A stretch of DNA of 6,528 nt from Chloroflexales bacterium (GCA_013336035.1 JAAXUL010000462.1:1-6528), one strand, 5' to 3'. Positions 1 through 6,206 are shown, counted from the first letter of the stretch. A program made the numbers and translations. The notes: generated by a model not told the origin, from the sequence alone.

Positions 1-1
1 C

Positions 2-1123
2 GGCGGCGCCCAGCCGGCCGCGCTGGCGGCCAGCTGGCTAGCCGGGGCCTGGGACCAGAACGTGGGGATGCGCGTGCTGTCGCCGGTCGGCGCGGCGCTT
101 GAGGAGGTGGCCGGCGGCTGGCTGCTCGAGCGGCTTGGGCTGCCGGCGGAGGCCGGCGTTGGCTTCGTGACCGGCGCGACGATGGCAAACCTGAGCGCTC
201 TGGCCGCGGCCCGACACGCGCTGCTGCTGCACGCTGGCTGGGATGTCGAGGCGCAGGGGCTGTTCGGCGCGCCGCCCATCACCGTGGTCGTCGGCGACGA
301 GGTGCATGTCAGCGTGCTCAAGGCCCTGAGCCTGCTGGGGCTGGGGCGCGACCGCGTGGTCCGCGTGCCGGTCGACCGCCAGGGCCGTATGCGCCCAGAC
401 GCGCTACCGGCGCTGACCGGCCCAGCGATCGTCTGTATCCAGGCCGGCAATGTCAACACCGGCGCGTGCGACCCGGCAGATGAACTCTGCGCGATCGCGC
501 GTGACGCCGGGGCGTGGGTCCATGTCGATGGTGCATTTGGGCTGTGGCTCGCGGCCGCGCCTGAGCGGGCCCATCTGGTCCGCGGGGTCGCCAACGCCGA
601 CTCCTGGGCCACCGACGCCCACAAGTGGCTGAACGTGCCCTACGACTGCGGGATCACGATCTGCCGTCGGCCCGAGCACCTGCGCGCGGCGATGTCGGTC
701 ACCGCGGCCTACCTGGGGCAGCAGGGGCAGCAGGGAGAGGCGTACCAGTACACGCCCGAGATGTCACGGCGGGCGCGCGGGGTGGAGGTCTGGGCGGCGT
801 TGCGCTCGCTCGGGCGCGCGGGCCTGGCTGACCTGGTCGAGCGCAACTGTCGGCACGCGGCGCGCTTCGCCGCGGGGCTGCGCGCGGCCGGCTACCAGAT
901 CCTGAACGAGGTGGACAGTAACCAGGTGCTGGTCGCCTTAGGCGATGTGGCCACCACGCGGCAGATGGTCGCCGCGATCCAGGCCGACGGCACATGCTGG
1001 TGCGCTGACACCATCTGGCAGGGGCAGGCGGCTATGCGCATCAGCGTCTGCTCATGGGCGACGACCGCTGATGATGTCGAGCGGAGTTTGGCCGCGATCC
1101 TGCGGTGCGCCGCGAAGTTTTAG
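2..1123 (+). CDS. Pyridoxal-phosphate-dependent group II decarboxylase, 5' end off the window
   Basis: PLP enzyme of the group II amino-acid decarboxylase family (glutamate/aromatic-amino-acid type), cytosolic; substrate not readable from sequence. The frame is open to the left edge, so the GTG at 62 is not the true start: the 20 codons before it (GGAQPAALAASWLAGAWDQN) look like family sequence. 373 residues are visible against roughly 470 usual, so about 100 N-terminal residues are missing. In visible numbering: a PLP phosphate-binding TGAT at 57-60, a ring-stacking His at 102 (DEVHVSVLKA), the Asp that pairs with the pyridine nitrogen at 176 (HVDGAFGLW), and the Schiff-base Lys at 208 (ATDAHKWLNVPYDCG; codon 623-625). 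The AGNVNTGACDP segment is also typical. The C-terminal domain is complete, ending CAAKF at the TAG 1121-1123. All catalytic residues seen are intact, so it is probably functional. It faces the broken gene at 1194-1502 tail to tail. Confidence 0.93.
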   Translation, partial: GGAQPAALAASWLAGAWDQNVGMRVLSPVGAALEEVAGGWLLERLGLPAEAGVGFVTGATMANLSALAAARHALLLHAGWDVEAQGLFGAPPITVVVGDEVHVSVLKALSLLGLGRDRVVRVPVDRQGRMRPDALPALTGPAIVCIQAGNVNTGACDPADELCAIARDAGAWVHVDGAFGLWLAAAPERAHLVRGVANADSWATDAHKWLNVPYDCGITICRRPEHLRAAMSVTAAYLGQQGQQGEAYQYTPEMSRRARGVEVWAALRSLGRAGLADLVERNCRHAARFAAGLRAAGYQILNEVDSNQVLVALGDVATTRQMVAAIQADGTCWCADTIWQGQAAMRISVCSWATTADDVERSLAAILRCAAKF

Positions 1124-1193
1124 CGCTGTAAGGGCTACTACGACGCCGAGGCCTGGGCTGACGAGATGCGCTTATCTGGGCGACGATCGAGGC

Positions 1194-1502
1194 GCCGGGC
1201 GTCACCGCCGGGTGAACCCGCAGCGCCTCTAGCGCCCCCAGGGCTGTTGCCCGCAGCGTCGCGCGGTCAGCCTGCTGGAGCAGGCCCTCCGCCTCGACAA
1301 TAGTGGCCGCCGTTGGCCCGCCGTACAGGTCCGGGGCGAGGGCGACGAAGCCCGCGGCGGCTAATCGGTCGCAGAGATCGCGGAAGACGGGCGTCAGCCC
1401 CCACTATGCGTGCAGTACCAGCACCCCTGGGCCATACCCCGACGGCGGTACTGCGAGATACGCGCGCCCTGTGTCAACCCCTGCGGTGAATGTCAGCATC
1501 AT
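1194..1502 (-). pseudogene. Dienelactone hydrolase family protein, truncated and with an internal amber codon
   Basis: Reading from ATG 1502, the first 32 codons give MMLTFTAGVDTGRAYLAVPP... then GVLVLHA, followed by TAG (1404-1406) and in the same frame WGLTPVFRDLCDRL, AAAGFVALAPDLYGGPTA and finally EALRVHPAVTPG near 1194. This is the N-terminal pattern of alpha/beta-hydrolase dienelactone hydrolases (a conserved H-x-x-x-GL loop, then a strand ending LAPDLYGG). The amber sits where relatives carry a residue before WGL; a TGG-to-TAG change (Trp) would explain it. Only about 103 of the usual 220-240 codons remain. The nucleophile elbow (G-x-C-x-G-G) and the catalytic Asp and His, which lie in the missing part, are absent in every frame I checked. 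A good ribosome binding site, AGGAG at 1510-1514, stands 7 bases before the ATG, so a 32-residue peptide might still be made. The resemblance stops abruptly about 70 bases short of the decarboxylase stop, suggesting a deletion. Confidence in the family is high and in non-function very high. Confidence 0.85.
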
Positions 1503-1891
1503 CAGTATTCTCCTGTAGCAGCCCGCTGAGGACGATCGTACGGGCAAAAGCGGAAAGAACTGCGCCGCATTCGATGCCGCTGCCGACAGGTTCTGCGATC
1601 CGACGTCCGGAGGTCTGGTAAGGCCCGGCCGCTGTGCAGCCAGATGCCAGGATCGAGCGGTATGGTTGTTGCTGTGGTAAGAGCTACGCGAAGCCGGGCA
1701 ATGCCAATGCCCGCAACGCTGACGCGGAGGGGCCAACCGATGGAGCCGGAGCTGTTCGTCCAGGATCCTGTGGGCCTTGGCCGATATCGCCGACGCCGAC
1801 AGAGCGCGCCCCCCTCGGCGCGAGGGGCGCGGCAGCGCCTGCCAGCTCGCCGCGCCCGTGATGGCTTGGATCGTCAGGGCAGAAAGGTAGA
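1503..1891. other. Stretch with no recognisable gene
   Basis: About 390 bases between the start of the hydrolase pseudogene and the kinase remnant. Short open frames exist on both strands, but their translations are Arg/Pro/Ala-rich and show no domain or motif I know. One plus-strand frame (1644-1895) ends in a TGA overlapping the ATG at 1892 (ATGA), the geometry of a translationally coupled response-regulator/kinase pair, yet its translation does not resemble a receiver or winged-helix output domain. A GC-rich hairpin lies at 1805-1831 (7-bp stem CCCCTCG/CGAGGGG with a GCG loop, then a 2-base bulge and 4 more pairs) without a T-run. The stretch may be decayed coding DNA from the genes on either side. 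Confidence 0.4.
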
Positions 1892-1946
1892 ATGATGACG
1901 AGACCCGCTCCCCTGCGCTTCGGCGTCCATGCTGGGCCGCTCGTAG

Positions 1947-2695
1947 GTCACCCGGCTGCAGCAGGTGCCGGTGCGCTCACGCGACGAGCTCGGGCTGCTG
2001 GCGCTGCAGTTCAACCAGATGAGCACCGATTTGCACCGGGCCACAGGCCTGCGCCAACGCATGACCGCCGATATCGCCCACGACCTGCGCACGCCCCTGA
2101 CCGTGATCGCCGGGTATCTCGAGGCCCTGCGCGACGAGAGCCTGCGCCCGACCCCGGCCCGCTTCGCCGCTATGCACGACGAGACCCAGGTGCTCTTGCG
2201 CCTGGTGGCCGACCTGCATACACTCTACCAGCACGCGGCAGCACAGGGCGGCGTCACGCTTATCGTCGATGTCGAGCCGGATCTGCCGGAGCTTGCCGTC
2301 GATAGTGAGCAGATCGGGCGGGTGCTCGGGAACCTCATCTCCAATGCGCTGCGCTACACGGCCCTCGGCGGGCGAGTCGCGCTCGGCGCCGCGCACACCC
2401 CGGCCGGGATCGTGCTCACCGTGGCCGACACAGGGTCAGGTATCCCCACCGAGCACCTGGCGAACATCTTCGAGCGCTTCTACCGCGCCGATGAGTCGCG
2501 CCACCAGCAGACCGGAGGCTCGGGGTTGGGGCTGGGATCGTGCGCTCAATCGTCGAGGCCCACGGCGGCGTGGTCACGGCGCAAGGTGTTGCCGGGCAGG
2601 GCACCACCTTCACCATCGTCCTCCCGCCTGCGCAGGTGGCATTGCCCAGCGCGGCCCCCGCCCTCGCCGCGACCCTGGTAGCCCTGCCTCACTAA
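1947..2695 (+). pseudogene. Sensor histidine kinase remnant (HAMP end, HisKA, HATPase_c), 5'-truncated with a frameshift
   Basis: Would be the membrane sensor kinase of a two-component system. From 1947, just after an in-frame TAG (1944-1946), the frame gives the tail of a HAMP linker (VPVRSRDELGLLALQFNQM), then the dimerisation/phosphoacceptor helix with the H-box IAHDLRTPLTVIAGY (His codon 2079-2081). The ATPase domain follows: N-box (GNLISNALRYT), G1 (VADTGSGIP), F-box (IFERFYRADE) and G2 (GGSGLGLG). At about 2535-2536 one base is missing: the expected codon before ATCGTG is reduced to GG. The rest of the domain (IVRSIVEAHGGVVTAQG, then GQGTTFTIVLPPAQ) continues in the next frame to TAA 2693-2695. 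The sensor, both membrane segments and most of HAMP are absent. An ATG at 1892/1895 with AAAGG in front may be the ancestral start, out of frame with the kinase, implying an internal deletion. No partner response regulator is visible. Confidence 0.85.
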
Positions 2696-2720
2696 CCGAC
2701 GAACGCGACATGCCCACGAC

Positions 2721-2747
2721 ACGGAGCCGGGATTGCCCTGGCTCCGT
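2721..2747 (+). terminator. Hairpin downstream of the kinase remnant
   Basis: ACGGAGCC (2721-2728) pairs perfectly with GGCTCCGT (2740-2747). The stem continues with GGG/CCC across a one-base bulge (T2739), closed by an ATTG tetraloop. It begins 26 bases after the kinase stop codon. There is no T-run on the plus side, so an intrinsic terminator is only a possibility; it could equally be a transcript-end stabiliser. Confidence 0.4.
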
Positions 2748-2846
2748 CGCTCAGCGTGGTGATGAGCGGCGCGATCAGCACCCCCACTACCAGACCGGCC
2801 GATAGGTCGAGGAGAGTAGTGTTGGGAGCGCGGGCACCAACGCGGC

Positions 2847-2877
2847 GAGGGGCTGGCGGTACAAACGCCAGCCCCTC
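2847..2877 (-). terminator. Perfect 12-bp hairpin in the convergent gap
   Basis: GAGGGGCTGGCG (2847-2858) and CGCCAGCCCCTC (2866-2877) form an uninterrupted 12-bp stem with a 7-base loop. It lies between the convergent kinase remnant (plus) and VTC gene (minus), about 180 bases past the VTC stop and 30 bases past the stop of the small minus-strand ORF remnant at 2908. Neither side has a T-run, so it may act weakly or in both directions. I assign it to the minus strand only because of that small ORF. Confidence 0.5.
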
Positions 2878-2907
2878 ACCCCTCCCTCACAGGTTCACAC
2901 ACAGTGT

Positions 2908-2991
2908 CTACTTCTGGGTCGCGAGGAAGGCGCTGACGGCCTCGGCCCGCGTGGCGGTGTTCACTTCACGGTCAGCTGCGATACTGGTTCA
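2908..2991 (-). other. Short C-terminal-looking ORF remnant
   Basis: The minus frame between TGA (2989-2991) and TAG (2908-2910) encodes 26 residues ending EVNTATRAEAVSAFLATQK with no start codon except an internal GTG. An adjacent frame just upstream reads DEAFADDVMRSYRTMNQYRS before its own stop, so the two could be halves of a frameshifted gene end. The V-x-T-x-TRAEAV pattern faintly resembles the last helix of LuxR/GerE DNA-binding domains (KLGV-x-TRAEAV); this is a guess. The hairpin 2847-2877 lies where its terminator would be. The remaining sequence from 2992 to 3058 shows nothing certain apart from a TATAAT hexamer (minus, 3038-3043) with no matching -35. Confidence 0.2.
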
Positions 2992-3058
2992 TCGTGCGAT
3001 AGCTTCTCATCACGTCATCTGCAAAAGCCTCATCGTGATTATAGAATGGGCATCGCGG

Positions 3059-3817
3059 TCAGGAGCCATTGCCCACGCCGCCCATCAGCTGCTGAAGCAG
3101 GCGCAGTTTCGGCTTGAAGTTGTTGTGCTTGACCTGCGGGAAGAGCAAGGCGACGCCGATGCAGTATTTGCTGAAGCTGGTCGGCTGGAGGCTGGCCGCG
3201 TGCATCTGCTGGATGAAGCCCGAGCCGCGGTTAACCCCATCCTGCTTGACCTCGGCGACGGCGATGCCCGGCAGGCCGACCCGCCGGCCAGCGCCGCGAA
3301 AGCTCAGATCCAGATCGATGGTCAGGCGCTCGGCGTGCGTGGTGCTAACCAGGGTGATGCGCGAGAAGGCGTTCCACAGCTTAGGCTCGAGCGCCCCCGC
3401 CAGCCCGGGGGCGCAGGTGGCGATGAAGCCAGCCACCTCGGGGGTGCAGCTGGTCGCAAGCTCCTCGGTCGGGACGCGCCGCTTCACCGTGCGGTCCTTG
3501 TTGGTTTTGCACTTGACCTCCAGAAACGACTGGTCGGTGACGACGTAGCGGCGGCTGCGCACCTTGTAGCGGTTGCTCTTGCCGGCGTGGTGCTGGAGGT
3601 AGAGCGCGAAGTCGGGGGTGTCGAAGTAGAGCGTCTGGTAGGGATTGAGGCGCACGCCGTCGACCTCCAGCACGCGATACTGCCCGACGAGGGCGCGCAG
3701 AGCCTGGGCGAGCCGGGTGATGGTCAGCAGGTACTTGGTGTCGGTGCGGTTCTGCAGGGCCACGGCGTCCATCTCGCTGAGGCTAATCGGGGCGAAGCGC
3801 GCCAGCAGCTGCTGCAT
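3059..3817 (-). CDS. VTC-domain polyphosphate polymerase-like protein
   Basis: Belongs to the VTC domain family, whose yeast member Vtc4 polymerises polyphosphate from ATP inside a positively charged tunnel; bacterial members are soluble single-domain proteins. Counting from the ATG at 3817, the 252 residues cover the whole domain. NRTDTKYLL carries the first tunnel Lys (28), YQTLYFDTPDFALY follows (60-73), NRYKVRSR supplies basic residues 83-89, FLEVKCKTNKDRTVKRR (98-114) is the E-x-K strand plus a basic cluster, LDLSFR ends in Arg 174, and AVAEVK has metal-ligand-type Glu 189 and Lys 191. FSKY near the C-terminus supplies another family Lys. No membrane segment is seen. This start was chosen because the domain begins right after it, but it has no ribosome binding site. 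Alternatives are an in-frame ATG at 3946 (no ribosome binding site) or the well-placed ATG at 3905, which is out of frame by one base. Its upstream neighbour encodes a DUF4353-like lipoprotein, a common pairing. Confidence 0.9.
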   Translation of the reverse strand: MQQLLARFAPISLSEMDAVALQNRTDTKYLLTITRLAQALRALVGQYRVLEVDGVRLNPYQTLYFDTPDFALYLQHHAGKSNRYKVRSRRYVVTDQSFLEVKCKTNKDRTVKRRVPTEELATSCTPEVAGFIATCAPGLAGALEPKLWNAFSRITLVSTTHAERLTIDLDLSFRGAGRRVGLPGIAVAEVKQDGVNRGSGFIQQMHAASLQPTSFSKYCIGVALLFPQVKHNNFKPKLRLLQQLMGGVGNGS

Positions 3818-3818
3818 A

Positions 3819-3920
3819 TCAGTGGTCGCAGGCGGCAGAGTGGCCGCGCCGGCCAGCACAGCGGGCGGGGGGGCGATAGGCCGCCGGACGGGTAGCAAGT
3901 TGCATCTCGGTCGTCTCCTC
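3819..3920 (-). other. Ribosome binding site and 28-codon ORF abutting the VTC start
   Basis: GAGGAG (3915-3920 on the plus map) stands 9 bases before an ATG at 3905. That ATG opens a 28-codon frame (MQLATRPAAYRPP...CDH) ending in TGA 3819-3821, one base before the VTC ATG (TGA-T-ATG). A run of seven C on the coding strand (plus G 3867-3873) lies inside. With six C the frame would read MQLATRPAAYRPPPAVLAGA and run straight into the VTC protein, giving a 281-residue product with the best ribosome binding site in the region. It is therefore either the true VTC start disrupted by an indel or a leader ORF coupled to VTC translation. Confidence 0.45.
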
Positions 3921-3950
3921 AGGGCAATGGTGTCGGGTCTGCACATGATG

Positions 3951-3956
3951 AGTGTA
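3951..3956 (-). promoter_or_regulatory. Possible -10 element for the VTC gene
   Basis: TACACT on the minus strand, four of six matches to TATAAT, followed by CATCA. Transcription would begin near 3944, leaving about 40 bases before the ATG at 3905 and excluding the ATG at 3946. The same TACACTC...CATCA arrangement occurs upstream of the lipoprotein gene (6029-6034). No convincing -35 is seen. A rival candidate is TTTACC (3998-4003) with TATAGC (3977-3982), 15 bases apart. Confidence 0.25.
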
Positions 3957-4067
3957 GCGGGCGGGCGTTTAGAACCGCTATAGATATCGCTTGCTTTGGT
4001 AAAAGATCCCGGGCTCCCTCGTGGGCGGATCGGTACGATGACCAGGGGCTCAGCGGTGGGAGCGGGC

Positions 4068-4107
4068 AAAACAGGGGCATCCGGCGCATTATGCCGGCTG
4101 CCCCTGT
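4068..4107 (-). terminator. Intrinsic terminator of the DUF4353-like lipoprotein gene
   Basis: On the minus strand, ACAGGGGCAGCCGGC (4107-4093) pairs with GCCGGATGCCCCTGT (4085-4071): a 15-bp stem with one mismatch and a 7-base loop, followed directly by TTTT. It starts 36 bases after the lipoprotein stop codon. It ends the lipoprotein transcript before the VTC gene, which argues for a separate VTC promoter, although partial read-through is possible. Confidence 0.78.
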
Positions 4108-4143
4108 CCTGTGAACGCCCGTGGGGCCTTGCCAGGCCACGCC

Positions 4144-5976
4144 CTAGCGGAAGCGGCCGCCGCTGCCGACCTGGGTCACCACGCTCTCGACCGTGAAGCT
4201 GGTGTACGCGGTGCCGCCCGTGTAGCTCCCGTCGCTGGAGAGGCCGCCCTCGGAGCTGCCCGCCACGCTGCCGCCGAGGGAGACCTGGTAGGTCTCGCCC
4301 GAGACAAAGGCCGCCGAGGAGAAGGCCAGCGACTGGTAGGCCTTACTCGGCGCGAAGGTCAGGACGGTGTTGCCCGCGCTGTCCGCGATGTGCACGAGCG
4401 TGCCCGCCGCCTGCGCCGCGTCGAAGTAGAGCAGCAGCGCGTTCTGGCTGGAGCTCGTGTCGGGTGCCTGGACCATCCCCGCGCTGCCCACCGCGACCAC
4501 CGTACCGCCGCTGACGGTGAAGCCCCCATCATAGTCTAGTGCGCCGTTCATCTGCTCGGTCGGCCCGTTGACGATCAGTAGGCCGTCGGTCATCATGATG
4601 GTGCCGTTGACGTCCACCCCGTCGCCGGTCGAGTCGACGATCAGCGTGCCGCCGTTGATGTTCAGCGTGAAGTTCCCGCCGCCCATCGCGCCACCCCCAG
4701 GCCCGCCCGCGTTGGCAGTGCCGTCGCCGCCAGCGGCATTCACGCCGTCGTCGCTCGCCACAATCGAGACCGTGCCCGCGTTGAGCGTGATGTTGGCGCT
4801 CTCGATACCCTCGTACGACTCGGTCACCTGAATGTCGCCACCGTTCACTGTCAGGCTCGTCTCGCCGTGCATGCCGTCGTCGCCCGCGGTGATACTGAAC
4901 GTGCCGCCATTGACCGTCAGGTCGCCGTCAGTGTGCAGCGCGTCCTCGGCTGCATTGATGGTGAAGCTGCCTCCGTCGATACTCAGGGCGGCGCCGGCCT
5001 TCAGACCCTTCGCCGACAGATCCTCGCTGAGCGTCGCGCCGCTGCCGCCGCCCGCGACAACCGTGACGTCGCCCGCGGTCGCCACCAGGTCGGTCTCGGC
5101 CTGGATGCCGTCGCCGCCGGCGGTGAGGTTGAGCACGCCGCCCGCGATCGAGATGTAGCCCTGCGTGGCCTCCTCGGCGTTGTCGGACACCAGGCCGTCG
5201 CCCCCGGCGTTGACCGTGATGGTGCCGTCCTCGATGAGGAGGTAGTCCTTGCCGCGGATGCCGTCGTCCGCCGCGGTGACCGTGATCGCACCGCTCTCAA
5301 TGGTCAGGCCGTTCTTGCTGGCGATGCCACCGTTGTAGTTGGCCTCGACCGTGAGTGAGCCGGTGCCGGAGATGACCAGCGTATCGTCGCTGAACAGCGC
5401 CGCGTTGGGCTCGTCCTGATCAGCACTGGGGTAGACGTAGGTGGCGCCATCGGTGAGGAAGTTGGCGGTGCCGTCGGCGAGGATGATCTCGGCCGCCTCG
5501 GCCTGCTTCACGTAGATCGGGGCGCTGGTCGAGCTGCTGATGCTCGCCCCGCTCAGGATGAGGTATACCGGCGCCTCGTCGCTGGTGTCGACCACAATCT
5601 GCCCATCGTCCAGGCTGCCGCTGATCTGGTAGGTCCCGGCGGCGGTGATAGTGGCGACGCTGCCATCAACGGTGACGCTGGCGCTCTCGACGGTGATGGC
5701 GCTGCCCTGGAGCGTGATCTGGGCGGCGTTGGCGCTGTCCGCGACGCTCGCGTCCGCCGCGTAGGGCGCGCTGTTCTCCGCGAGCACGGTCGCGGCGGTG
5801 GCGCTGCCCGCGATCGATGTGGTCGTGCCGGTGGTGTCTGTGCTGGGGCTTGTGGTCTGCACCGTCAGGGTATCGCCGCCGGCGCTAGTCGATACCGCTG
5901 TGGTGGTGGTGCAGGCGGTGAGCGCCGCGAGGGCGAGCACGCATGCCAGCAGCAGGGTGATAATCCGTCGAGCCAT
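4144..5976 (-). CDS. DUF4353/Cthe_2159-like carbohydrate-binding lipoprotein with beta-helix repeats
   Basis: A 610-residue exported lipoprotein. MARRIITLLLACVLALAALTAC is a classic signal peptide: two Arg, a hydrophobic core, and lipobox LTAC with the acylated Cys at 22. A Thr/Ser-rich linker (23-60) leads to the main domain (about 85-500), built from turns of roughly 21-29 residues punctuated by D-G-I/V/M corners: ADDGI 236-240, GGDGL 258-262, GGDGI 287-291, DDGMH 367-370, YEGIE 388-392, DDGVN 409-413 and GDGVD 451-455. This is the right-handed parallel beta-helix of the DUF4353 family, whose founder Cthe_2159 binds calcium and cellulose or acidic sugars. A Gly-rich loop (GGPGGGAMGGG, 425-434 region) interrupts the helix, as often in this family. 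Residues 510-610 form a separate beta-rich C-terminal domain. No hydrolase motif is evident, so binding rather than cleavage is likely. The start is firm: AGGAG at 5983-5987 lies 6 bases before the ATG. A strong terminator follows the stop. Confidence 0.92.
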   Translation of the reverse strand: MARRIITLLLACVLALAALTACTTTTAVSTSAGGDTLTVQTTSPSTDTTGTTTSIAGSATAATVLAENSAPYAADASVADSANAAQITLQGSAITVESASVTVDGSVATITAAGTYQISGSLDDGQIVVDTSDEAPVYLILSGASISSSTSAPIYVKQAEAAEIILADGTANFLTDGATYVYPSADQDEPNAALFSDDTLVISGTGSLTVEANYNGGIASKNGLTIESGAITVTAADDGIRGKDYLLIEDGTITVNAGGDGLVSDNAEEATQGYISIAGGVLNLTAGGDGIQAETDLVATAGDVTVVAGGGSGATLSEDLSAKGLKAGAALSIDGGSFTINAAEDALHTDGDLTVNGGTFSITAGDDGMHGETSLTVNGGDIQVTESYEGIESANITLNAGTVSIVASDDGVNAAGGDGTANAGGPGGGAMGGGNFTLNINGGTLIVDSTGDGVDVNGTIMMTDGLLIVNGPTEQMNGALDYDGGFTVSGGTVVAVGSAGMVQAPDTSSSQNALLLYFDAAQAAGTLVHIADSAGNTVLTFAPSKAYQSLAFSSAAFVSGETYQVSLGGSVAGSSEGGLSSDGSYTGGTAYTSFTVESVVTQVGSGGRFR

Positions 5977-6028
5977 CTGCGTCTCCTAGTCGCTCTGAGC
6001 GAATGCTCAAACAGGTGCGCGTGATGGG

Positions 6029-6034
6029 AGTGTA
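6029..6034 (-). promoter_or_regulatory. Possible -10 element for the lipoprotein gene
   Basis: TACACT on the minus strand followed by CCCATCA, about 50 bases before the lipoprotein ATG. It is nearly the same string as at 3951-3956 upstream of the VTC gene. No good -35 is visible at 16-18 bases. A small inverted repeat, TGAGC-GAAT-GCTCA (5996-6009), lies between it and the ribosome binding site. Confidence 0.22.
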
Positions 6035-6118
6035 TCGCCCAGGTGTTAAGCATCGATGTAGCCTCGGTGCAGGTGGCGCGTAGATTGCGACAAGCCACGG
6101 GGGAGCGATCAAGAGGGG

Positions 6119-6157
6119 GCAGAGCCGGCAAGCGCGGCGGTGAACCGGCTGCTCTGC
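6119..6157 (-). terminator. Imperfect hairpin after the NlpC/P60 gene
   Basis: GCAGAG (6119-6124) pairs with CTCTGC (6152-6157), and CCGG (6125-6128) with CCGG (6145-6148), across a 3-base bulge and a 16-base loop. It lies about 50 bases beyond the NlpC/P60 stop on the minus strand. There is no T-run, so it is a weak terminator candidate. Confidence 0.22.
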
Positions 6158-6206
6158 AGCGCCTGGCCGTCGTGGTGGTGCACGACAAACGCCGGCTGCT
6201 CTATGC

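Noticed and set aside
404..995. Minus-strand open frames within the decarboxylase
   Set aside because: Shadow frames: Arg/Pro-rich, no motifs, and the plus strand encodes a well-conserved PLP enzyme there.
1124..1193. Plus-strand peptide KGYYDAEAWADEM just after the decarboxylase stop
   Set aside because: Protein-like by eye, but it lies between a stop and a frame break with no start signal and no family I can name. It might be junction debris.
1404..1406. Amber codon in the hydrolase as possible pyrrolysine or readthrough recoding
   Set aside because: The gene also lacks its catalytic half, so readthrough would not yield an active enzyme, and no recoding element is visible.
2692..2820. Minus-strand hydrophobic segment (AGLVVGVLIAPLITTLSD) ending in TAG 2692-2694
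   Set aside because: It resembles a single membrane helix, but there is no start codon or ribosome binding site and the frame runs through the 2721-2747 hairpin. It is too short to support a gene.
2756..3895. A 379-codon plus-strand open frame
   Set aside because: It lies antisense to the VTC gene, whose motifs are unmistakable. Its translation is a low-information Ala/Gly/Val/Arg/Leu string typical of reverse frames in GC-rich genes.
4200..5200. Repeated GC-rich segments in the lipoprotein gene as a possible DNA repeat or CRISPR-like array
   Set aside because: The periodicity is at protein level (beta-helix turns with D-G-I corners). The DNA units are not identical and the spacing is irregular.
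4111..5358. Several plus-strand and alternative minus-strand open frames opposite or within the lipoprotein gene
   Set aside because: They mirror the repetitive beta-helix coding sequence and have no independent start signals or motifs.
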